From Actinomycetota bacterium (GTDB lineage Bacteria; Actinomycetota; Actinomycetes; S36-B12; UBA5976), in contig JAPLBX010000063.1 in assembly GCA_026392535.1 (NCBI GenBank), positions 1-6,991 on the forward strand: a stretch of 6,991 bases of DNA, written 5' to 3'. Within the stretch, counting starts at the first letter, position 1. Every line of letters begins with the position of its first letter. Shown piece after piece: positions 1 to 5,985 of the stretch. The position numbers and the translations under genes are program-made. The notes under the pieces are model-generated. The model worked only from the letters and a program-made list of their open reading frames with translations. It searched no databases and was not told where the DNA came from.

Positions 1-525
1 ATTGCGGTTATGAACCAAGGCCTAATCGAGCAAATGGGTGCACCTGAAACTATGTACGAACTTCCACAAACTGCTTTCGTGGCAAACTTTCTAGGTCAAA
101 GCAATCTTGTAGAAGGTCGAGTGAGTGCTGACGAAGGTGAAAACCTAGTTGTAGATGTTCCAGGTGGTTTGGTTCGAGTTCCAAAAAATCGAGCAACCGA
201 CCATGCGGGCAAAGTTGTGGTGGGTGTTCGTCCTGAAAAAATGTGGGTGGTTTCTGGCGATGCTCACGAAATTGAGAATTATGTCCGCGGCACAGTTATT
301 GACGTTGCTTTTAGCGGTGTTTCCATTCAATACACAGTTGAATCTGAGTGGGGAAGAACTGTAAGTTGCTTTGAACAAAACTTAGATGTTGAAAAACGTG
401 TTGTGGTCGGTGAAAATGTGAAAATCGCATTTGAAATCGACAACACATTTGGGCTAGATGGTGGCGAGGATTTGGAAGCGGGCATCGAGCAGATCGATCC
501 AGATCTTGATTCAGACAGCGAATAG
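1..525 (+). CDS. potA: Spermidine/putrescine-type ABC transporter ATP-binding protein, C-terminal part (5' partial)
   Basis: The reading frame is open from base 1 and ends with TAG at 523-525, leaving about 174 codons of a protein usually 360-390 residues long. The Walker A, signature and Walker B motifs lie upstream of the window. What is visible is the end of the nucleotide-binding domain (IAVMNQGLIEQMGAPETMYE, then ANFLGQSNLVEGRV), typical of the PotA/CysA/UgpC group, followed by a TOBE-like beta domain containing VVGVRPEKMWV. The C-terminus is an acidic tail (DPDLDSDSE). Known role of the family: hydrolyses ATP at the cytoplasmic face to drive uptake through the PotB/PotC permease pair. 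Placement 2 nt before potB supports this. The exact substrate (putrescine, spermidine or a related cation) cannot be read from the ATPase. The ATG at base 10 is internal and not a start. Confidence 0.93.
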   Translation: MAVMNQGLIEQMGAPETMYELPQTAFVANFLGQSNLVEGRVSADEGENLVVDVPGGLVRVPKNRATDHAGKVVVGVRPEKMWVVSGDAHEIENYVRGTVIDVAFSGVSIQYTVESEWGRTVSCFEQNLDVEKRVVVGENVKIAFEIDNTFGLDGGEDLEAGIEQIDPDLDSDSE

Positions 526-527
526 TC

Positions 528-1418
528 ATGGTTGCGATTCTTTCTAAAAAGCCAGGAGAAATTTCCACTGCCCCGAAAGCTCGTGGGCGCAAAATAACTC
601 CATATATTTTGCTTTTCCCGGGAATGGCTTGGCTGACAGTTTTTTTCATCGTGCCACTTTTTTCACTAGTTTCAACCTCATTAATGCAAAGAGTCGGAAT
701 CGATGAATTTTCACCAGCGTTGCAAATTGCAAATTACACCGATGCAATTACCACCTATAGTGACAAATATCTTCTATCTTTCAAATATGCAGGTATTGCA
801 ACAGTATTAGCTTTGGCAATCGCATATCCACTCGCATATTTCATCGCTTTTAAAAGCGGTAAATGGAAAAACTTTTTGCTAGTGCTCGTAGTTGCACCAT
901 TCTTTGCATCTTTCTTGATTCGTACTTACGCGTGGCAAACCATCTTGACCGATGACGGAGTAATAAATCAATTTGTGGCTGGTTTAGGTATCCTGCCTGA
1001 AAACCGCCTACTTGCAACTCCGATCGCGGTAGTGGCTGGCCTGACTTACAACTTCTTACCGTTTATGACCCTGCCGCTTTATTCATCTTTGGACCGGATA
1101 GATCCACGCCTGATTGAAGCTGCTAACGATCTATACGCAAAGCCATTTGCTGGATTTAGAAAAGTCACTGTTCCTCTGTCGATGCCAGGCGTGGTGGCGG
1201 GAACATTGCTGACCTTTATTCCAGCTGCGGGTGATTACATAAATGCTGTTTTACTTGGTGGACCAAACGACAAGATGATTGGTTACACAATTCAAGCTCG
1301 CTTTGTTCAGATGCGTGACTATCCAACAGCCGCTGCGCTTTCCTTTATTTTGCTCGCAATGATCCTTATCTTGGTGATGAGTTACGTGCGTAAGGCTGGA
1401 ACGGAGGAACTTCTATGA
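528..1418 (+). CDS. potB: Polyamine-type ABC transporter permease, PotB-like
   Basis: A 296-residue inner-membrane permease of the binding-protein-dependent transport family. The N-terminus is basic (residues 1-22), then a first membrane segment at about 24-48 (LLFPGMAWLTVFFIVPLFSL) and further hydrophobic spans near 84-104, 114-132, 160-182, 213-240 and 270-288, the expected six. The cytoplasmic EAA loop that docks on the ATPase starts at residue 197 (EAANDLYA, with VPLSMPGV about 18 residues on). The downstream AGDYINAVLLGG segment is the usual PotB/PotC-type pattern. The ATG lies 2 nt after the potA stop with no clear Shine-Dalgarno, so translation is probably coupled to potA. Its last four bases overlap potC. 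Length agrees with PotB (about 285 residues). The substrate could also be another cationic or opine-like solute, since this permease subfamily is broad. Confidence 0.93.
   Translation: MVAILSKKPGEISTAPKARGRKITPYILLFPGMAWLTVFFIVPLFSLVSTSLMQRVGIDEFSPALQIANYTDAITTYSDKYLLSFKYAGIATVLALAIAYPLAYFIAFKSGKWKNFLLVLVVAPFFASFLIRTYAWQTILTDDGVINQFVAGLGILPENRLLATPIAVVAGLTYNFLPFMTLPLYSSLDRIDPRLIEAANDLYAKPFAGFRKVTVPLSMPGVVAGTLLTFIPAAGDYINAVLLGGPNDKMIGYTIQARFVQMRDYPTAAALSFILLAMILILVMSYVRKAGTEELL
1403..1407 (+). promoter_or_regulatory. Ribosome binding site of potC
   Basis: GGAGG lies 7 nt before the ATG at 1415, inside the 3' end of potB. It is the strongest Shine-Dalgarno in the window and fixes the potC start at the ATGA overlap (1415-1418), implying coupled translation of the two permeases. 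Confidence 0.85.
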
Positions 1419-2242
1419 CAAAAGTTGTTTCTCGGCCATCGCTATCTCACCGCGTGAATTTTTGGGTGCGCGATCACCTGATTGTGTTTTACGGAATCGC
1501 TGCTTTGATTTACTTGTTTGCACCAATCGTTGTGGTAGCAATCTTCTCCTTTAATAAGCCTGAGGGACGTTCGAATAGTTCTTGGAACTATTTCTCACTC
1601 GATGCCTGGACAAATATCTGCCGAGATCAAAATATTTGTGCGTCATTGCAAACATCTTTACAAATTGGTTTAGGTTCAACCATTCTGGCGACCATTCTCG
1701 GCACTTTGATTTCCTTTGCACTAGTGCGCCATCGTTTTCATGGCCGTTCAACAACAAATCTTTTAATCTTTTTACCAATGGCCACACCTGAAGTGGTGCT
1801 AGGTGCTTCGTTGTTGGCGTTATTCCTGTCGATTGGATTACCACTTGGCCCAATCACAATTTTTATTGCTCACACGATGTTTTGTATTTCATTTGTGGTC
1901 GTAACAGTTAAGGCTAGATTGCAAGGAATGGATCCGCGACTCGAAGAGGCGGCTCAAGATTTGTATGCTGATGAAAAGGCCACCTTCAGATATGTGACTT
2001 TGCCGCTTGTGGCCCCTGGTATTGCAGCTGCTGCGCTTCTATCGTTTTCACTCTCGTTTGATGATTACATCATTACTAGCTTTAACAGTGGAACAACAGT
2101 GACTTTTCCAATGTATGTCTGGGGCGCAGCACAGCGAGGAATTCCTGCCCAAGTAAACGTAATCGGAACGATTATGTTCGTTGGCTCTTTGGCTATGGTG
2201 TTGGTTGCACAGGCCGTCGGTCGCGCACGGCACAAGCGATAG
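1415..2242 (+). CDS. potC: Polyamine-type ABC transporter permease, PotC-like
   Basis: A 275-residue partner permease to PotB in the inner membrane. After a short polar N-terminus, hydrophobic spans occur at about 22-44, 80-105, 114-138, 144-164, 200-225 and 248-268. The EAA loop is at residues 178-180 (EEAAQDLYAD, then VTLPLVAPGIAAAALLSF). It is followed by SFDDYIITSFNSG, a strong PotC hallmark with the paired aspartates. The ATG overlaps the potB stop as ATGA and has a GGAGG 7 nt upstream. Length is close to E. coli PotC (264 residues). A substrate-binding protein gene does not follow potC, so potD, if present, is probably upstream of potA. The stop codon lies in the first copy of a 12-bp tandem repeat (2233-2256). 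Confidence 0.93.
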   Translation: MTKVVSRPSLSHRVNFWVRDHLIVFYGIAALIYLFAPIVVVAIFSFNKPEGRSNSSWNYFSLDAWTNICRDQNICASLQTSLQIGLGSTILATILGTLISFALVRHRFHGRSTTNLLIFLPMATPEVVLGASLLALFLSIGLPLGPITIFIAHTMFCISFVVVTVKARLQGMDPRLEEAAQDLYADEKATFRYVTLPLVAPGIAAAALLSFSLSFDDYIITSFNSGTTVTFPMYVWGAAQRGIPAQVNVIGTIMFVGSLAMVLVAQAVGRARHKR

Positions 2243-2256
2243 ATCAAGCGGTAGAT
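2233..2256 (+). repeat. 12-bp imperfect tandem direct repeat at the potC end
   Basis: CAAGCGATAGAT (2233-2244) is followed at once by CAAGCGGTAGAT (2245-2256), 11 of 12 bases identical. The first copy contains the potC stop TAG (2240-2242); the second supplies most of the TAGATT box in front of the next gene. It looks like a small local duplication. Confidence 0.7.
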
Positions 2257-2257
2257 T
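2252..2257 (+). promoter_or_regulatory. Possible -10 box for a leaderless ureohydrolase transcript
   Basis: TAGATT fits the actinobacterial -10 pattern TANNNT and sits 6 nt before the ATG at 2264, which has no Shine-Dalgarno. This spacing would start the RNA at or next to the ATG. No convincing -35 is visible and TANNNT is a weak pattern, so read-through from potC is equally possible. Confidence 0.35.
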
Positions 2258-2263
2258 TCGTTC

Positions 2264-3209
2264 ATGACTAGATACGGTGCGCAATTCGGACCAAACATTA
2301 CTTTTTTGGGCATTCCAGCAATTGATGTGGACGATGCCAAGGCTTTAGCTGCAGCAGATGTGGTAATTGTGGGCGCGCCTTTTGATGGCGGCACGAGCTA
2401 CCGAGCCGGCGCCCGATTCGGCCCAAGTGCAATCCGGGGAACTGATTACCTGCCTCACGATGGGTCACGTCCTTCGCTAGCAATGCGAACAGATGGCCTC
2501 AAAGAATTAAACGTGGTTGACATGGGTGACGTTGAGATGTTTTCAGGTGATGCCAAGACACGGCGATCACACAATCACCTGGCCTGATGTAACTGGAGTT
2601 GCAAAGGCTCGTGGGTGGGGGAAAGTTGGCGTAATTCACTTTGATGCTCATGCTGACACTGGTGACATCACCTTTGGTTCGTTGATTGGCCATGGTCAGC
2701 CAATGCGTCAAGTTGTTGAATCCGGCGCCTGCCGCGGTGAGCGGTTCATTCAGATTGGACTGCGCGGATACTGGCCAGAAGCTGAAACATTAAAGTGGAT
2801 GAGCGACCAAAAGATGCGTAGTTATGAGATGACTGAAATAACTGCGCGAGGTTTTGAAATTTGTCTTGATGAAGCAATCAAACTTGCGATGACTGATTGT
2901 GACGCGATTTTCTTATCAGTAGATGTCGACGTGGTTGATCCAGGTTCGGCGCCTGGCACTGGAACCCCAGAACCTGGTGGATTATCTTCCCGACAAGTTC
3001 TTGATGCGGTACGCAAAATTTGTTATGAAGTTCCAATCGTTGGCATGGATATTGTTGAAGTTGCACCTGGTTATGACCACGCTGACATCACGGTAATGCT
3101 TGCAAACCGTATCGTGCTGGAAGCTATCTCTGCACTATCTCGAAAAGCAATAGATGCAAAAAGTGGCCAAACTTGGAATCCAAGTCAGCCACTTCTTGAT
3201 GGTCGATAA
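2264..3209 (+). pseudogene. Ureohydrolase (agmatinase/guanidinobutyrase family), broken by an internal deletion with frameshift
   Basis: The family hydrolyses a guanidino group to urea plus amine: agmatine to putrescine, or 4-guanidinobutyrate to GABA, using a binuclear manganese centre. The start (ATG 2264) and the first part are normal: GAPFDGGTSYRAGARFGPSA, then LNVVDMGDVEMFSGDA in one frame. That frame stops at 2585-2587. From about 2562 the match resumes one frame further on with GDHTITW, then HFDAHADTGD, SVDVDVVDPGSAPGTG and GMDIVEVAPGYDHADIT, ending at 3207-3209. All six metal-ligand positions are still encoded (His of GDH; D-H-D of FDAHAD; two Asp of SVDVDVVD). Between GD and GDH only 31 nt remain, where E. 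coli SpeB has about 33 codons. So roughly 65-70 nt, the helix before GGDH, appear lost, and the loss is not a multiple of three. It could be a true pseudogene or a sequencing/assembly deletion. Adjacency to gabT favours guanidinobutyrase over agmatinase, but sequence alone does not settle this. Confidence 0.85.
3156..3194 (-). terminator. Probable rho-independent terminator of gabT
   Basis: On the - strand a two-part hairpin forms: outer arms AAGTGGC/GCCACTT (3188-3194 with 3161-3167) and, inside a small internal loop, inner arms ACTTGG/CCAAGT (3171-3176, 3180-3185) closed by 3 nt. Reading on the - strand, the stem is followed by a run of Ts (complement of the A run ending at 3163). It begins about 17 nt beyond the gabT stop. 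It lies within the last codons of the opposing ureohydrolase gene. On the + strand no T run follows, so it looks one-directional. Confidence 0.65.
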
Positions 3210-3210
3210 T

Positions 3211-4560
3211 CTAAGCTTTTAGTGCTTTCGCAAATTGCGCTTCAACAACGTCTAGTCCTTCAGAAATTAATTCGTCATTCATAGTTAATGGTGGCAAGAA
3301 ACGAATCACGTTTCCATAAGTTCCAGCTGTCAGAACTAAAACACCTTCTGAGTGACATCCCTTAGCAACTGTGGTGGTGATTTCGGAATTTGGTTCAAGC
3401 GAGCCAGGCTTAATCATTTCAATTGCAATCATGGCTCCACGTCCGCGAATTTCACCGATGACGTTGAATTTTGACTGCATCTTTTTGAGTCGATCCACCA
3501 TTAGCTTTTCAATCTTGAGGGCTCTTGCGTTTAGATCCATTTCTTTCATAGTTCTAATTGCACCAATTGCAGCGGCACAAGCCACCGGATTTCCGCCGTA
3601 GGTTCCGCCTAATCCACTTGGGTGGACTGAATCCATTATTTCTGCGCGACCTGTTACACCGGCAAGCGGTAGTCCACCAGCTATTCCTTTAGCGGTTGTA
3701 ATTAGGTCCGGTTCTAAATTTTCATGTTCTGACGCAAACCATTGTCCAGTTCGGCAAAAACCGGTTTGGATTTCATCGGCAACAAAAACTATTCCTTTTT
3801 GTTTCGCGAAATCGCGAATAGCAGTGAGGAAACCAATAGTTGGGGCGATGAAGCCACCCTCACCTTGAATTGGTTCAATCACGATTGCCGCGACATTGTC
3901 TGCGCCAACTTCTTTTTCAATCTTGAGGATTGCTGCTGCTGCAACTTCAGCGCCAGAGCGAGAATCGCGGAATGGATATGCAACTGGGACTCGGTAAACC
4001 TCACCAGCAAATGGTCCAAAGCCATGTTTGTAAGGCATGCTCTTTGCAGTCATTGCCATAGTCATGTTTGTGCGACCGTGGTAACCATGTTCGAAAACTA
4101 CGATTGCATCACGCTTGGTGAATACCCGAGCAATTTTCACAGCATTCTCAACCGCTTCAGCTCCACTATTAAATAGTGCTGATTTCTTTGCAAACTTGCC
4201 AGGAGTAAGTGCATTGAGTTCTTCGCAAACTTCCACATAGCCTTCGTAAGGGGCAATCATGAAACAAGTATGAGTAAATGCGGTAACTTGGTCTTGCACT
4301 TCACTAACAACATGCGGGGCGCTATTGCCAACATTGACTACTGCGATTCCGGCTCCAAGGTCGATGAAAGTATTTCCATCAACATCCAAAATCACACCAT
4401 CACCGGCAGCTTGCACATAGATCGGCAAGGTTGAGCTCACTCCAGTAGACACTGCGTTGTTGCGCCTAGCCATTAATTCTTTTGACTTCGGTCCAGGGAT
4501 TTCGGTAACAATGTTACGTTTTTGGGTGAGGCCAGGGCCACCGGCTGCATGCATTTTCAT
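3211..4560 (-). CDS. gabT: 4-aminobutyrate aminotransferase (GABA transaminase)
   Basis: A cytoplasmic class III PLP-dependent aminotransferase that moves the amino group of GABA to 2-oxoglutarate, giving succinic semialdehyde and glutamate. From the ATG at 4560 it is 449 residues, the length I recall for M. tuberculosis GabT, and it shares that protein's motifs: TEIPGPKS near the N-terminus, FTHTCFMIAPYEGYV, LFNSGAEAVENAVKIAR (phosphate-binding region), HGYHGRTNMTMAMTAKSMPY, IEPIQGEGGF, VADEIQTGFCRTG (Asp pairing with the PLP nitrogen), TTAKGIAGGLPL with the PLP lysine at residue 291, and GGTYGGNPVACAAA. The frame is open back to 4653, but that extension crosses an inverted repeat, has no family similarity and would reach the rseP start region. 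A TACGCT box 7 nt before 4560 favours the short, leaderless start. It converges on the ureohydrolase gene with 1 bp between stops. A related omega-aminotransferase role (e.g. 5-aminovalerate) is possible. Confidence 0.95.
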   Translation of the reverse strand: MKMHAAGGPGLTQKRNIVTEIPGPKSKELMARRNNAVSTGVSSTLPIYVQAAGDGVILDVDGNTFIDLGAGIAVVNVGNSAPHVVSEVQDQVTAFTHTCFMIAPYEGYVEVCEELNALTPGKFAKKSALFNSGAEAVENAVKIARVFTKRDAIVVFEHGYHGRTNMTMAMTAKSMPYKHGFGPFAGEVYRVPVAYPFRDSRSGAEVAAAAILKIEKEVGADNVAAIVIEPIQGEGGFIAPTIGFLTAIRDFAKQKGIVFVADEIQTGFCRTGQWFASEHENLEPDLITTAKGIAGGLPLAGVTGRAEIMDSVHPSGLGGTYGGNPVACAAAIGAIRTMKEMDLNARALKIEKLMVDRLKKMQSKFNVIGEIRGRGAMIAIEMIKPGSLEPNSEITTTVAKGCHSEGVLVLTAGTYGNVIRFLPPLTMNDELISEGLDVVEAQFAKALKA

Positions 4561-4597
4561 AAGACAGAGCGTAAAGCCCGAAAGGTGTACTTTCCAA
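4561..4597 (-). promoter_or_regulatory. Probable gabT promoter giving a leaderless mRNA
   Basis: Reading on the - strand: TTGGAA (4597-4592) as -35, an 18-nt spacer, TACGCT (4573-4568) as a TANNNT-type -10, then 7 nt to the ATG at 4560. There is no Shine-Dalgarno before this ATG. The spacing puts the first transcribed base at the start codon, a common actinobacterial arrangement. The -35 lies within one arm of the adjacent palindrome. Confidence 0.55.
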
Positions 4598-4617
4598 GAC
4601 AAGCGCGTGTCTTGGAA
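4592..4617. repeat. Perfect 10-bp inverted repeat, candidate operator between gabT and rseP
   Basis: TTCCAAGACA (4592-4601), 6-nt spacer AGCGCG, TGTCTTGGAA (4608-4617): both arms match perfectly. It covers the proposed gabT -35 and lies just upstream of the proposed rseP -10. That position suits binding of a dimeric repressor or activator controlling gabT and perhaps also rseP. As a terminator it is unlikely: no T tract follows on either strand and no gene ends here. Confidence 0.65.
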
Positions 4618-4632
4618 TTTAGTTAGTCTTAA

Positions 4633-4650
4633 TACTATTGAAACGAAAGG
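4633..4650 (+). promoter_or_regulatory. Possible rseP -10 box and ribosome binding site
   Basis: TACTAT at 4633-4638 fits a -10 hexamer, and GAAAGG at 4645-4650 is a Shine-Dalgarno 6 nt before the GTG at 4657. The ribosome site supports the GTG start. The promoter part is weaker, as no clear -35 is visible and its position would fall in the inverted repeat. Confidence 0.45.
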
Positions 4651-4656
4651 CAATCC

Positions 4657-5976
4657 GTGCTTGAAATTCTAGGAATCTTGATATTTCTCGGGTTGATAGG
4701 CGCATCGATTGGCCTACATGAGTTTGGGCACTTTATCCCAGCTCGTAAGTTCGGGGTCAAAGTTAGCGAATTCGCCATTGGCTTCGGACCCACCCTTTTT
4801 GCTAAGAATTTCGGAGAGACAAGTTTTCGCCTTCGCGCGCTTCCAGTTGGTGGATTCATTCGAATGATAGGTATGTATTTACCTGTGCGTCCGAACGGGA
4901 AAGAAGATAAAGGATTTTTTGCATCTGCAACTGAAGCAGCTCGCTTGGAAGCAGCTCGAGAAATTAGTTTGACTGACGAAAGCCGAACTTTCTACAAGCT
5001 GAGTGTGCCCAAGCGGCTAGTGATTATGACTGGCGGACCATTGATGAATTTGGTCATAGCTATTTTTATGTTTACTTTTATTTTGTCGATTGTTGGTTTT
5101 CAAACTCCCAATACAACTATCAGCAAAGTTATTGAATGTGTTCCCACCAGAGCTAACCCAGAAGGTGAGTTATCAAATAGTGGATCAATAAGCGGTGTAT
5201 GCAAAGGCTCCCAAGCCACTCCAGCTAGTTTGCTTGGTTTGAAAACTGGCGACAAGTTAGTGCAAGTTGCGGGAACTTCAATTTCCAAGTGGGAAGATTT
5301 CGCAGCTGCATTAAAAAAGCATTCTCCAGGCGATCAAATCCAATTGAAACTAATTCGGGACTCGAAAACCTTAGAGTTCACAACAGTTTTGGCAGCTGTG
5401 GAAATTACCAAGTATGACTCAAAAGGAAACGAAACCGGAAAATACATCACTAAACCTTTTGTTGGAGTTTCACCAGATTTTTATTGGCAAACAATGTCGG
5501 TTACCGAGGTCCCGAAATACATGTGGGATTTCACAACTGCGACTGTTGAATCTTTAATGTCTTTCCCAGTTCGGATTTACGACTTGGCCTATCGAATGGC
5601 AACTGGCAAAGAACGCGATCCAAATGGGCCGATTTCGGTGGTTGGGGTAACCAGACTTAGTGGTGAAATCGCAGCAAGTGATCAATCCCTACGATCAAAG
5701 GTTCAACAGATTGTTGGAATGGCAGCATCTTTAAATCTGTTTCTGTTCCTGTTTAACCTTCTGCCTTTCTTACCGCTAGATGGTGGGCATGTTGCAGGGG
5801 CTATTTTCGAAAGTGTTCGCCGCAGGCTGGCTAAGTTTCGAGGCAAAGCTGACCCAGGACCAGTCGACATTGCCCGAATGTTGCCAATCACATATCTGGT
5901 GAGTCTGTTGTTGTTAAGCGCAGGGCTAATCGTGATTGTGGCGGATGCCATCGCACCCATAAGCCTTAATAGTTAG
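4657..5976 (+). CDS. rseP: Site-2 protease family membrane zinc metalloprotease (RseP/Rip1-like)
   Basis: A 439-residue integral membrane protease that cuts substrates within the membrane, classically anti-sigma factors after a first cleavage, as RseP does in E. coli and Rip1 in mycobacteria. The zinc motif HEFGH is at residues 21-25 in the first membrane helix. A second hydrophobic stretch at about 120-148 starts with MTGGPLMNLVIAIF. A periplasm-side PDZ domain follows at roughly 155-250 (LLGLKTGDKLVQVAG, SPGDQIQLKLIRD). The third helix carries NLLPFLPLDGGH, whose Asp (residue 375 or so) is the third zinc ligand. A last helix lies at about 408-432. Start is GTG, supported by GAAAGG 6 nt upstream. 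Length is close to the family (E. coli 450, Rip1 about 404). ispG follows after 9 nt, as in actinobacteria, but dxr, usually just upstream there, is replaced by divergent gabT. A cysteine pair (161 and 182) sits in the segment before the PDZ core. Confidence 0.94.
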   Translation: MLEILGILIFLGLIGASIGLHEFGHFIPARKFGVKVSEFAIGFGPTLFAKNFGETSFRLRALPVGGFIRMIGMYLPVRPNGKEDKGFFASATEAARLEAAREISLTDESRTFYKLSVPKRLVIMTGGPLMNLVIAIFMFTFILSIVGFQTPNTTISKVIECVPTRANPEGELSNSGSISGVCKGSQATPASLLGLKTGDKLVQVAGTSISKWEDFAAALKKHSPGDQIQLKLIRDSKTLEFTTVLAAVEITKYDSKGNETGKYITKPFVGVSPDFYWQTMSVTEVPKYMWDFTTATVESLMSFPVRIYDLAYRMATGKERDPNGPISVVGVTRLSGEIAASDQSLRSKVQQIVGMAASLNLFLFLFNLLPFLPLDGGHVAGAIFESVRRRLAKFRGKADPGPVDIARMLPITYLVSLLLLSAGLIVIVADAIAPISLNS

Positions 5977-5985
5977 CCTTAGGCC

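Noticed and set aside
2546..2590. Programmed +1 frameshift joining the two ureohydrolase halves
   Set aside because: No slippery sequence or stimulatory structure is evident, and a frameshift would not restore the roughly 22 missing residues before GGDH. A deletion explains both facts.
3161..3194. The same hairpin as a + strand terminator for the pot/ureohydrolase operon
   Set aside because: On the + strand the stem is followed by CTTGATGG and not a T run, and it would end the RNA before the gene's own stop codon.
3742..4176. 144-codon + strand open frame inside gabT
   Set aside because: It lies antisense within a strongly supported gabT, has no ribosome site, and its translation shows no recognisable domain, only unusual Cys and Asn richness. 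It is a shadow frame.
4592..4617. Palindrome as an intrinsic terminator
   Set aside because: No gene ends here on either strand (the flanking genes diverge), and no T tract follows the stem in either direction.
4561..4653. N-terminal extension of gabT to an ATG at 4653 (31 extra residues)
   Set aside because: The extra residues do not resemble GabT, they run across the perfect inverted repeat and promoter region, and the 449-residue form matches the family length and has a well-placed -10 box.
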